Assembly: GCF_030766935.1 (NCBI RefSeq)
Contig: NZ_JASERL010000016.1
Span: 1 to 64,000, forward strand
Direction: 5' to 3'
DNA length: 64,000 bases
Origin: Streptomyces sp. KL109B
Lineage (GTDB): Bacteria > Actinomycetota > Actinomycetes > Streptomycetales > Streptomycetaceae
Position numbers and translations under genes: made by a program. The notes beneath the pieces were generated by a model that had not been told where the DNA came from, did not search any database, and worked only from the letters and a program-made list of their open reading frames with translations. Shown piece by piece: positions 44,091 through 53,786 of the stretch (within the stretch, counting starts at the first letter, position 1; every line of letters starts with the position of its first letter).

Positions 44091-44447
44091 GCGGCGGCGC
44101 CCGCGGGCCCCAAGGTGCAGGCGGGCCCCAAGGTGCAGGCGGCACCGATCCGGGTGACCATCGTTGAACGCCCACCGGCCTGCCGACCGACAACGGCGGT
44201 CCGATAGCCAGAGGCGATCAATAACGATCGCGCATTCGATAAGAGATCCCTTGACGAGCCGGGAACCGCAGAGCGAGACTCGCGTCCATCGGTCGGCATT
44301 GTCGAACACCTACCGGCAATACGCGTTAGAGTGTCAGCAGGCCAGACCGGACCCGACCCTCGCCTTGAGGGTCTCGGACCACCGGAAAGGGACCCGGGAG
44401 GTTCGTTACTCGGGTTACCACCTGGACGAAGGACAAAGGAGTCGCGG
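44091..44447. promoter_or_regulatory. gyl operon promoter region with second GylR site
   Basis: This 357-bp region lacks a gene. GGTCGGCATTGTCGAAC at 44291-44307 matches the site before gylR. An 18-bp unit (GCGGGCCCCAAGGTGCAG) is repeated exactly in tandem at 44103-44120 and 44121-44138. A possible -10 hexamer TAGAGT lies near 44327. Confidence 0.6.
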
Positions 44448-45242
44448 GTGTCCAGCCACGACATCTTCATCGGCGAGACCATCGGTACCGCCATACTCAC
44501 CCTGTTGGGCGGTGGCGTCTGCGCCGCCGTCACTTTCAAGCGCTCGAAGGCATTCGACGCCGGCTGGGTCGCCATCGCGTTCGGCTGGGGCTTCGCGGTC
44601 CTGACCGGTGCCTACCTGGCCGGCGGCGTCTCCGGCGCGCACCTGAACCCCGCGGTCACCCTCGGTCTCGCCATCGAGGGCGGCACGAAGTGGAGCGACG
44701 TACCGCTCTACCTGGTCTCCCAGCTCTTCGGCGCCATGATCGGCGCGGTCCTGGTGTGGCTCGCGTACTACGGGCAGTTCCACGCCCACCTCACCGACCG
44801 CGAGGTGCTGGCCGCGCACAACGGCACGGACGGCGACGAGGGTCTCGTCGACCCGAAGTCCGCGCCCGAGGCCGGTCCGGTGCTCGGCGTCTTCTCCACG
44901 GGTCCCGAGATCCGGAACATGCTGCAGAACCTCGTCACGGAGATCATCGCCACGGTCGTGCTCGTCCTGGCGATCCTCACGCAGGGCCTGAACGCCGAGG
45001 GCAACGGCCTCGGTGTGCTCGGCGCCCTGATCACCGCGCTCGTCGTGGTGGGTATCGGTCTCTCCCTCGGTGGCCCCACGGGCTACGCCATCAACCCGGT
45101 CCGTGACCTCGGCCCGCGCATCGTGCACGCGCTGCTCCCGCTGCCCAACAAGGGCGGTTCGGACTGGTCGTACGCCTGGGTCCCGGTGGTCGGTCCGCTC
45201 ATCGGTGGTGCCCTCGCCGGCGCCATCTACCAGCTGTTCTGA
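44448..45242 (+). CDS. glpF: Glycerol facilitator (aquaglyceroporin)
   Basis: A 264-residue six-helix MIP-family channel for glycerol uptake. The first pore motif is GAHLNPAVT (NPA at 67-69). The second reads AINPVRDLGPR, that is NPV at 216-218 instead of NPA, while the following Arg and Asp are kept. A ~35-residue hydrophilic loop (115-155) is longer than in E. coli GlpF. The start is GTG 44448 with AAAGGAG. It is the first gene of glpF-glpK-glpD. Confidence 0.93.
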   Translation: MSSHDIFIGETIGTAILTLLGGGVCAAVTFKRSKAFDAGWVAIAFGWGFAVLTGAYLAGGVSGAHLNPAVTLGLAIEGGTKWSDVPLYLVSQLFGAMIGAVLVWLAYYGQFHAHLTDREVLAAHNGTDGDEGLVDPKSAPEAGPVLGVFSTGPEIRNMLQNLVTEIIATVVLVLAILTQGLNAEGNGLGVLGALITALVVVGIGLSLGGPTGYAINPVRDLGPRIVHALLPLPNKGGSDWSYAWVPVVGPLIGGALAGAIYQLF

Positions 45243-45289
45243 GCGACGCCGCCGAAACCGACCACCCCACGCACCACGAGGAGCACACC

Positions 45290-46837
<1,548 letters not shown>

Positions 46838-46846
46838 CACCCCACC

Positions 46847-48463
46847 ATGAGTACCCAGTCCACCCTCCAGACCGTGCCTGCCCTCGGAACGCACCCGGTC
46901 GCCGGTTCCAACCCGAGCCGCGCCGAGACCCGCGAGCAGCTTTCCAAGGCGACGTACGACCTCCTGGTCATCGGCGGCGGCATCCTGGGCATCTCCACTG
47001 CCTGGCACGCGGCGCAGTCCGGTCTCAGGGTGGCCCTGGTCGACGCCGGCGACTTCGCCGGCGCCACGTCCTCCGCGTCTTCCAAGCTGCTCCACGGCGG
47101 TCTGCGCTACCTGCAGACCGGTGCGGTGAAGCTGGTCGCGGAGAACCACTTCGAGCGGCGTGCGGTGTCCCGCAATGTGGCCCCGCACCTCGCCAACCCC
47201 CTGACCTTCTACCTGCCCATCTACAAGGGCGGCCCGCACGGCGCGGCGAAGCTGGGCGCGGGTGTCTTCGCGTACTCGGCGCTGTCCGCGTTCGGTGATG
47301 GCGTGGGGCATTTGTTGTCGCCGGAGAAGGCGCAGCGTGATGTGCCGGAGCTGCGGACCGACAACCTGAAGGCCGTCGCCGTGTACGGCGACGACCAGAT
47401 GAACGACGCGCGGATGGCGCTGATGACGGTGCGTGCGGCCGTCGATGCCGGTGCTGTTGTGCTCAATCACTCCGAGGTCACCGGGCTTCGGTTCACCAAC
47501 GGCCGGGTGACCGGTGCCGAGCTCAAGGACCGGATGGACGGTGCGGAGTTCGGCGTCAACGCCCGGCTGGTCCTCAACGCGACCGGGCCGTGGGTCGACC
47601 ACCTGCGCAAGATGGAGGACCCGAACTCGGCGCCGTCCATCCGCCTGTCCAAGGGCGCGCACCTGGTCATGAAGCGCACCAAGCCGTGGAAGGCCGCGCT
47701 CGCCACCCCGATCGACAAGTACCGCATCACCTTCGCCCTCCCCTGGGAGGACATGCTGCTGCTCGGCACGACCGACGAGGAGTACGAGGGTGACCCGGGC
47801 GACGTCGCGGTCAACGAGAAGGACATCGAGCAGATACTCGACGAGGCCGCCTTCTCGGTGCGTGACGAGCAGCTCAAGCGGGAGAACATGACGTACGCCT
47901 TCGCGGGCCTGCGCGTGCTTCCCGGTGGCCCCGGTGACACGTCGAAGGCCAAGCGCGAGACGGTCGTCACCGAGGGCAAGGGCGGCATGCTGTCCGTCGC
48001 GGGCGGCAAGTGGACGACGTTCCGGCACATCGGCCGTACGGTCATGCAGAAGCTGGAGCAGCTGCCCGGTCACCCGCTGGGCGACGACTTCGAGGAGATC
48101 AAGAACCTTCCGAAGAAGCTGCCGCTGCCGGGTGTCGCCAACCCGCGTGCGGTCGCGCACCGGCTTCTGGTGGACAGCCCGGCGCCGGGCCCGCGTATGG
48201 GCGCCGACACCGCCAAGCACCTGGCGACGCACTACGGTTCGCTGTCCTTCGACATCGCGCGGCTCGCGAACGAGGACCCGGCGCTGGCGGAGCGGGTGCA
48301 CCCCGATGCGCCGGAGATCTGGGCGCAGGTCGTGTACGCGCGGGATCACGAGTGGGCGGAGACGCAGGACGACGTGCTGCGGCGGCGTACGACGCTGACG
48401 ATTCGTGGGCTCGACACGGATGACGTGCGGTCGAAGGTGCAGGATCTGCTCGACAAGAAGTAG
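46847..48463 (+). CDS. glpD: Glycerol-3-phosphate dehydrogenase (FAD, membrane-associated)
   Basis: A 538-residue flavoprotein oxidising glycerol-3-phosphate to dihydroxyacetone phosphate and passing electrons to quinone. The FAD-binding motif is LLVIGGGILGISTAWHAA, followed by SSASSKLLHGGLRYLQTG, and LLLGTTDEEYEGD lies mid-protein. It starts 9 bp after glpK. A strong terminator closes the operon. Confidence 0.96.
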   Translation: MSTQSTLQTVPALGTHPVAGSNPSRAETREQLSKATYDLLVIGGGILGISTAWHAAQSGLRVALVDAGDFAGATSSASSKLLHGGLRYLQTGAVKLVAENHFERRAVSRNVAPHLANPLTFYLPIYKGGPHGAAKLGAGVFAYSALSAFGDGVGHLLSPEKAQRDVPELRTDNLKAVAVYGDDQMNDARMALMTVRAAVDAGAVVLNHSEVTGLRFTNGRVTGAELKDRMDGAEFGVNARLVLNATGPWVDHLRKMEDPNSAPSIRLSKGAHLVMKRTKPWKAALATPIDKYRITFALPWEDMLLLGTTDEEYEGDPGDVAVNEKDIEQILDEAAFSVRDEQLKRENMTYAFAGLRVLPGGPGDTSKAKRETVVTEGKGGMLSVAGGKWTTFRHIGRTVMQKLEQLPGHPLGDDFEEIKNLPKKLPLPGVANPRAVAHRLLVDSPAPGPRMGADTAKHLATHYGSLSFDIARLANEDPALAERVHPDAPEIWAQVVYARDHEWAETQDDVLRRRTTLTIRGLDTDDVRSKVQDLLDKK

Positions 48464-48477
48464 GTCCTCCGGACGGC

Positions 48478-48514
48478 AGAAGGGGCGGCTCCCACGGGGG
48501 GAGCCGCCCCTTCT
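48478..48514 (+). terminator. gyl operon terminator
   Basis: AGAAGGGGCGGCTCCC pairs with GGGAGCCGCCCCTTCT (16 bp, about 5-nt loop), followed by GTTGT, 14 nt after the glpD stop. Confidence 0.9.
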
Positions 48515-48540
48515 GTTGTCGTCTGCGACGGGGGTGCGGT

Positions 48541-48590
48541 CGCGGGGCTCTGCCCCGGACCCCGCGCCTCAATCGCCGGCGGGGCTTGAT
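48541..48590. repeat. Dispersed ~50-bp repeat, copy C, forming the end of a marR gene
   Basis: Nearly identical to copy B (CGGGGCTCTGCCCCGG, then CCTCAATCGCCGGCGGGGCT). Read on the minus strand its edge encodes the last residues (SSPAGD) and TGA stop of the MarR-family protein. Confidence 0.85.
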
Positions 48591-49111
48591 GTGTCCTCGT
48601 CCGCGTCCAGGATCGAGTGTTCCAACTTGCCCAGGAGGCGGGCCAGTTGGCGGCGCTCGGACGGGGAGATGCCTGCCAGCATGCGCTCCTCGTTCGCCAG
48701 GTGGTCCGTGAATACCTGGTCCACCGTCGCGAGGCCGAGGTCGGTGAGGCGGGAGTAGACGACGCGGCGGTCCTCGGCGTCGCGTTCGCGGACTATCAGG
48801 CCGTCCTTCTCCAGGCGGTCCATGCGCAGGGTGACCCCGGCGGACGAGACGAGCCCGGAGTCGGCGAGCTGTCCGGCGGTGAGGCGGTACGGCTTGCCCG
48901 CGCGGCGCAGGGCCGTCAGGACGTCGAAGCCGGCGACGGACAGGCCGTGCCGCTCGATCGACGCGTTGAGCTTGGTGTTGTAGCGCAGGAACGAGCGGTG
49001 CAGGCGGGCCAGCACTTCCAGTGGGCCGGTGTCGAGCTCGGGCCGTTCACGCGCCCAGTCCGCCACGATCTCTGCCACGGCGTCGCGCCGCTTCGGCTTC
49101 CGCTCGGCCAT
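48569..49111 (-). CDS. MarR-family regulator at the end of the molybdenum hydroxylase operon
   Basis: A 180-residue winged-helix regulator. The HTH is YRLTAGQLADSGLVSSAGVTLRMDRLEKDGLI with the wing ERDAEDRRVVYSRL. Helical dimerisation segments flank it. It follows the CoxG-like gene by 29 bp and likely belongs to that operon; control of the catabolic genes is inferred. Its last six residues and stop derive from dispersed repeat copy C, so the natural C-terminus was probably altered by that repeat. Confidence 0.88.
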   Translation of the reverse strand: MAERKPKRRDAVAEIVADWARERPELDTGPLEVLARLHRSFLRYNTKLNASIERHGLSVAGFDVLTALRRAGKPYRLTAGQLADSGLVSSAGVTLRMDRLEKDGLIVRERDAEDRRVVYSRLTDLGLATVDQVFTDHLANEERMLAGISPSERRQLARLLGKLEHSILDADEDTSSPAGD

Positions 49112-49140
49112 CCCCGTCCCCTCGCATCACAACGCATGTC

Positions 49141-49779
49141 TCATGAGCGGGCGCGAAGTGTTACGCCCCTGAAAATTCTACCCCTGAAGCGATCGCGGGC
49201 GACCTTGACCAGTATGACCGCGGCGAGCGCCGCCGCGGCCGGGACGGCGGCCTTCTTGAGGAGTACGGGGAGGGCCGCGGCGCCGAGGTCGACGGCTTCC
49301 GGTTCGGCCGGGGTGGACGCAGGGGTCGAGACGGGCTCGGTCGCCGACATCAACTCGGCCAGGCGGTCCGCGAATTGGCCGACGATGCGGTCGCCGACCT
49401 CCGTCATGATGCCGCGCCCGAACTGGGCGGGGCGGCCGGTGATGTCGAGGTCGGTGCGGACGCGGACACGGGTGCCGGCCGGGTCGGCGACGAGTTCGGC
49501 GGTGACGGTCGCCGAGGCGGTGCCCGCGCCGCGGGTCTCGCTGCCGGAGAGGTCGAGGCGCATGCTGTGGGCGGCCTCGTCGCGGGTCACGGTGCCCTCT
49601 CCCCGGTAACTCATCTGCACGGCCCCGACCTTGACCTTCACGCGGCCGGTGAAGGTGTCGCCGTCGAGGGTGTCGAGGACCGCGCCGGGCATGCAGGGGG
49701 CTACGCGGCCGAGGTCGTGGAAGAGCTTCCAGGCGTCGTCCGGCGCGGCCGGCACGGTGAAGGTGTGGTCGAGTTGCAC
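49141..49779 (-). CDS. CoxG-like SRPBCC protein with C-terminal membrane segment
   Basis: A 212-residue CO-dehydrogenase subunit G-type protein. The SRPBCC fold covers residues ~1-145 (FTVPAAPDDAWKLFHDLGRV, MPGAVLDTLDGDTFTGRVKV). After a Thr/Pro linker, a hydrophobic segment (AVPAAAALAAVILVKVA) near 190 is followed by an Arg-rich end, suggesting membrane anchoring. CoxG proteins recruit the hydroxylase to the membrane or assist its assembly. The start is GTG 49779, 16 bp after the large subunit gene. Confidence 0.87.
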   Translation of the reverse strand: MQLDHTFTVPAAPDDAWKLFHDLGRVAPCMPGAVLDTLDGDTFTGRVKVKVGAVQMSYRGEGTVTRDEAAHSMRLDLSGSETRGAGTASATVTAELVADPAGTRVRVRTDLDITGRPAQFGRGIMTEVGDRIVGQFADRLAELMSATEPVSTPASTPAEPEAVDLGAAALPVLLKKAAVPAAAALAAVILVKVARDRFRGRIFRGVTLRARS

Positions 49780-49795
49780 GCTGGTGTTCCGTTCG

Positions 49796-52192
49796 TCAGG
49801 GGGTGCGCAGCAGGGCGCGGATGCGGCTCGGGGAGAGGGGGCCGCGGCGGACGACGACGCCGAAGGGGCGCAGGGCGTCCTCGACGGCGTTCGCGAGGAC
49901 GGCCTGCGGGGCGATGGCGCCGCCTTCGCCGAGGCCCTTCACGCCGAGGTCGTTCATGGGGCTCGGCGAGTGGATCTCGTCCATGTCGAGGTCGGGGATC
50001 TCGGAGGAGGTGGGGACGAGGTAGTCCATGTAGGTGCCGGTGCGGGGCTGGCCGTCGGGGCCGTAGATCATCTCCTCGTAGAGGGCGCCGCCGATGCCCT
50101 GGGCGATGCCGCCGGTGACCTGGCCCTCGGCGATCAGCGGGTTGACGATGACGCCCGCGTCGTGGACGACGACGTACTGGAGGATCTCCAACTCGCCCGT
50201 CTCTTCGTCCACTTCGACGACCGCGGCGTGGGCGCCGCTGGCGACGGCGAAGCCGGGTGGGCGGAAGTGGACGGTCTCGCTGAGTTCGGTGCCGTGCCGG
50301 CCGTCGGTGGGTTCGGGGGTGCCGGGGAGCGGGGCGCGGCCCGCGAGTTCGGCGAGGGTGAGGGTGGGGCCGTCGGGGGCCTTCGTCGTGAATACGCCGT
50401 CGGTGAGGGTCAGTTCGGCGGGTGGGACGTCGAGGCGGCGGGCCGCGAGGGCGAGCGCCTTTTCGCGTACGAGCTTCCCTGCCCGGTGGGTGGCGTTGCC
50501 CGCGTTGACGAGGGCGCGGCTGGCGATGGTGCCGACGCCGAAGGGGGTCGCGGAGGTGTCGCCGCCGACCACGTCGATGACGCCGAGGGGGACGCCGAGG
50601 GCGTCGGCGGCGATCTGCGCCATCGAGGTGCGGTGGCCCTGGCCTTGGGACGGTGCGCCGATGGCCAGTTTCACGCGGCCGCTGGGAGCGATGTCGATGC
50701 GGGCCGTCTCGAAGGGGCCGAGCCCGGTGGCCTCGATGTACATGGCGTAGCCGACGCCGATGTGCTTGCCTTCGCGTGCCTGCGTGGGCAGTTGGACCTT
50801 GGCGCGGGCGCGGCGCAGGAGTTCGGGGAAGTCCCCGGAGTCGTACGACTGGGGGTTGCCGGAGCGGTCGACGAGGCCGGTCGAGTACGGCATGTCGTCG
50901 GGGTGGATGAGGTTGCGGGCTCTCAACTCGGCCGGGTCCAGCCGCAGTTGTGCTGCCAGGCGGTCCATCGCGCGTTCCATCGCGAACACCGTCTCGGGGC
51001 GTCCGGCGCCCCGGTAAGGCGTCGCGAAAGCCGTGTTGGTGAGGACGCCGAGGACGTCGATGTCGACGTTCGGGATGCGGTAGGGGCCGAGGAGGTGGCA
51101 CAGGGAGTTGTACGGGACGACGAGGCCGGTCATGTTGTACGCGCCGAAGTTGACGGTGATGCGGTCGCGTACGGCGAGGATCCGGCCGTCGGCGTCGGCG
51201 GCGAGTTCGATGCGGTGGAGCTGTTCGCGGGCGTGCGAGGCGGCGGTGAGGTTCTCGTTGCGGTCCTCGCGCCAGACCACAGGGCGGCCCAACTCCCGTG
51301 CCGCGTAAGGGATCAGCATTTCCTCTACGTAGAGGATGCCCTTCTGGCCGAAGCCGCCGCCGACGTCGGTGGCGATGACGCGGACGGTCTCGCCGTCGAG
51401 GCCGAGGGTGGTGGCAATGGACTCGCGGACGCGGTGCGGGGTCTGGGTGTTGGACCAGACGGTGAGTTCACCGCTGTAGGGGTCGACGCGGGCCGCGACG
51501 GCGCGGGTCTCGATGGGTGAGGCGACGTAGCGGTGGGCCTGGAACTCCTCGCTGATCACCGTGTGGGCGGAGGTGAACGCGGCGTCGGGGTCGCCGACTT
51601 GGGTGGTGATGGCGACGGCCGTGTTGTCGGGGAGGTGGTCGTGGAGGAGTGGGGCGTCGGAGTCGAGGGCGTGGTCGGGGTCGACGAGGACGGGCAGTGG
51701 GGCGTAGCGCACGTCGACGAGTTCGAGGGCGTCCTCGGCGAGGTAGCGGCTGTCCGCGAAGACGACGGCGACGGGCTGGCCGACGTACAGGACCTTGTCG
51801 GTGGCGAGCAGTGGCATCGGCGTCAACTCGACGCGCGGGTCGAGGAGTTCGGCGAGGCGGGGCGGGGTGCGCAGTTCCTCTTTGTTGAGGAGGGGTGCGA
51901 GGTGGGCGACGTCGGCGCCGGTCCAGACGGCGAGGACGCCGGGGGCCTGGAGCGCGGCGGTCACGTCGACGGACTCGACGCGGGCGTGGGCGTGCGGGCT
52001 GCGCAGGACGGCGGCCTCGGCGGCGCCGGGCAGGTCGATGTCGTCGACGTAGCGGCCGTTGCCGCGCAGGAGTCGGTCGTCCTCGACGCGGGGGACGGGG
52101 CGGCCGATCCAGGTGGCGGGTGGCGCGGTGGTGGCGGATGGGGCACTGGGGGCGGATGGGGTGCTGGTGGTGGATGGGGCGCTGGTGGTCAT
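49796..52192 (-). CDS. Molybdenum hydroxylase large subunit (CoxL/XdhB-like, form II type)
   Basis: A 798-residue molybdopterin-cytosine-dinucleotide subunit of the xanthine oxidase family. Cofactor motifs are GGGFGQK (278-284), PYRGAGR (392-398), GQGHRTSMAQIAADALG and the C-terminal GLGEGG with the catalytic Glu. The active-site loop is the YRGAGR type, not the VAYRCSFR of true CO dehydrogenase, so the substrate is probably an aromatic, N-heterocyclic or aldehyde compound. The N-terminus is a Ser/Thr/Pro repeat encoded by an 18-bp tandem repeat at 52136-52189. The ATG at 52192 overlaps the small-subunit stop as ATGA. Confidence 0.92.
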   Translation of the reverse strand: MTTSAPSTTSTPSAPSAPSATTAPPATWIGRPVPRVEDDRLLRGNGRYVDDIDLPGAAEAAVLRSPHAHARVESVDVTAALQAPGVLAVWTGADVAHLAPLLNKEELRTPPRLAELLDPRVELTPMPLLATDKVLYVGQPVAVVFADSRYLAEDALELVDVRYAPLPVLVDPDHALDSDAPLLHDHLPDNTAVAITTQVGDPDAAFTSAHTVISEEFQAHRYVASPIETRAVAARVDPYSGELTVWSNTQTPHRVRESIATTLGLDGETVRVIATDVGGGFGQKGILYVEEMLIPYAARELGRPVVWREDRNENLTAASHAREQLHRIELAADADGRILAVRDRITVNFGAYNMTGLVVPYNSLCHLLGPYRIPNVDIDVLGVLTNTAFATPYRGAGRPETVFAMERAMDRLAAQLRLDPAELRARNLIHPDDMPYSTGLVDRSGNPQSYDSGDFPELLRRARAKVQLPTQAREGKHIGVGYAMYIEATGLGPFETARIDIAPSGRVKLAIGAPSQGQGHRTSMAQIAADALGVPLGVIDVVGGDTSATPFGVGTIASRALVNAGNATHRAGKLVREKALALAARRLDVPPAELTLTDGVFTTKAPDGPTLTLAELAGRAPLPGTPEPTDGRHGTELSETVHFRPPGFAVASGAHAAVVEVDEETGELEILQYVVVHDAGVIVNPLIAEGQVTGGIAQGIGGALYEEMIYGPDGQPRTGTYMDYLVPTSSEIPDLDMDEIHSPSPMNDLGVKGLGEGGAIAPQAVLANAVEDALRPFGVVVRRGPLSPSRIRALLRTP

Positions 52193-52764
52193 GCGGGGCA
52201 CTCCCCTCGCTTCGTGTGCTCACCCTCGTACGTCTCGTCGAGGGCCTGGCCGACCGCGCGGCGGATGTTGCGGTAGCCGGTGCAGCGGCAGAGGTGGCCG
52301 CTGAGCGCGTCGGCGACCTCGGTGTCGCCCGGCCGTTCGCCCTGTTCGGTGAGGGCCGTCGCCGTCATGAGGAAGCCGGGGGTGCAGAACCCGCACTGCA
52401 TGCCGTGGCACGCGTGGAACGCCTCCTGCACCGGGGTGAGCGGCGCGTCCGCGCTGGTCAGGCCCTCGACGGTGCGCAGTTCGGCGCCCTCGCACTGGAC
52501 GGCGAGCGTGAGGCAGGAGCGGACGGGGGTGCCGTCGACGAGGACGGTGCAGGCCCCGCACACGCCGTGCTCGCAGCCGACGTGGGTGCCGGTGAGACGG
52601 AGCCGGTCGCGCAGGAAGTCGCTGAGCAGCAGCCGGGATTCGACCTGGGCAGTGACGGGGGCTCCGTTGACGGTGAGGCGGATCTCGTGCCAGCCGGAGG
52701 GTTCGGCGAGCGGCGGAGTCCGTACGGCGGGGTTCACTGGAGTGGGGCTCGGCGTGGTCGTCAT
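52189..52764 (-). CDS. Molybdenum hydroxylase [2Fe-2S] small subunit
   Basis: A 191-residue iron-sulfur subunit carrying electrons from the molybdenum site to FAD. The plant-type 2Fe-2S cluster is CEHGVCGACTVL plus CLTLA, and the second all-helical cluster is CGFCTPGFLM plus GHLCRCTGY. It has an unusual ~25-residue Pro-rich N-terminus. ATGA overlaps link it to both the FAD and large-subunit genes, so all three are translationally coupled in equal amounts. Confidence 0.95.
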   Translation of the reverse strand: MTTTPSPTPVNPAVRTPPLAEPSGWHEIRLTVNGAPVTAQVESRLLLSDFLRDRLRLTGTHVGCEHGVCGACTVLVDGTPVRSCLTLAVQCEGAELRTVEGLTSADAPLTPVQEAFHACHGMQCGFCTPGFLMTATALTEQGERPGDTEVADALSGHLCRCTGYRNIRRAVGQALDETYEGEHTKRGECPA

Positions 52765-53630
52765 CGGGTGCGCTCCCAAGCGGTCGTGCAGGCGCGGACG
52801 AGGAGGTGGGCGGCGGCCTCGCGGCGGTACGCGGCCGTGGCGTGGACGTCGTCGGAGGGGTCGAGGTGCGCGAGGGCGGCCTCGCGGGCGGCGGCGAGGG
52901 CGGCCGGGCCCGCGTCGGTGCCGGTCAGCGCCGTTTCGGCGGCGGGGAGGCGGACGGGGGCGGGGCCGACGCCGCAGCAGACGACGCGGGCCGAGCCGAC
53001 CTCGGCCCCGGACCGCTCAAGGAGGACGGCGACGCCGACCGTCGCGAAGTCGCCGTGCCTGCGGGCGAGTTCCTCGAAGGCCCAGCCGCCGCGGGCCGGG
53101 AAGACGACCTCGGTGAGGAGTTCGTCCGGCTCCACGGCGGTCTGGAAAGTGGCGACGAAGAACTCCTCGGCCGGGACGGTGCGCTCCCCCGCCGGGCCCG
53201 CGATGACGAAGCGGGCGTCCAGCGCGACGGCGGCGGTGGGGAGTTCGGCGGCCGGGTCGTGGTGCACGAGGCTGCCGCAGACGGTGCCGCGGGCCCGGAT
53301 CTGCGGGTGCCCGATGTGGCCGATCGCGGCGGCGAGCAGCGGCCAGCCTTCGCGGAGCCGGGGGTCGGCGGCGGCAGCGGACTGGCGGACGGCGGCGCCG
53401 ATGTGCAGGGCGCCGTCCGCGTCGACGGTGAGGGCGTCGAGGCCGGGGATGCGGGTGATGTCGACGAGGAGGCCGGGGCGGGCGAGCCGCATGCTCAGCA
53501 TCGGGATCAGCGACTGGCCGCCGGCCACGACCTTGGGGTCGCGGTCCTCGTCGGCGAGCAGGGCGAGCGCCTCCGGAACGGAGCGTGGGGCGCTGTAGTC
53601 GAAGGGTGTGGGTTTCAAACCGTCTGCCAC
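52761..53630 (-). CDS. Molybdenum hydroxylase FAD subunit (CoxM-like)
   Basis: A 289-residue FAD subunit passing electrons to NAD or quinone. FAD motifs are VVAGGQSLIPMLSMRLA and TVCGSLVHHDPAAELP, the latter variant of the usual TIGGSLAHADP. It is the first gene of the M-S-L-G-marR operon. The start is GTG 53630 with GAGAGG. The divergent TetR-MarR gene shares the 156-bp upstream region, where AAGAGGT (53694) and ACCTCTT (53728) form a possible operator. Confidence 0.93.
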   Translation of the reverse strand: MADGLKPTPFDYSAPRSVPEALALLADEDRDPKVVAGGQSLIPMLSMRLARPGLLVDITRIPGLDALTVDADGALHIGAAVRQSAAAADPRLREGWPLLAAAIGHIGHPQIRARGTVCGSLVHHDPAAELPTAAVALDARFVIAGPAGERTVPAEEFFVATFQTAVEPDELLTEVVFPARGGWAFEELARRHGDFATVGVAVLLERSGAEVGSARVVCCGVGPAPVRLPAAETALTGTDAGPAALAAAREAALAHLDPSDDVHATAAYRREAAAHLLVRACTTAWERTR

Positions 53631-53786
53631 CAGGCCTCTCGGAGCTCGTATTCCTTAGCCCTGAAATGATTGACACTGAACTACCGATTTGGCAAGAGGT
53701 CCATCTCACTCAGTCTTGGCACGGCATACCTCTTTGAACAGTCGTGCAGAAACGAGCGTGTCAGTGGCCTCGACTACTGTTGCGCC

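Noticed and set aside
49141..53630. Aerobic CO dehydrogenase locus
   Set aside because: The large subunit lacks the Cys-containing active-site loop of true CoxL; subunit order alone is not specific.
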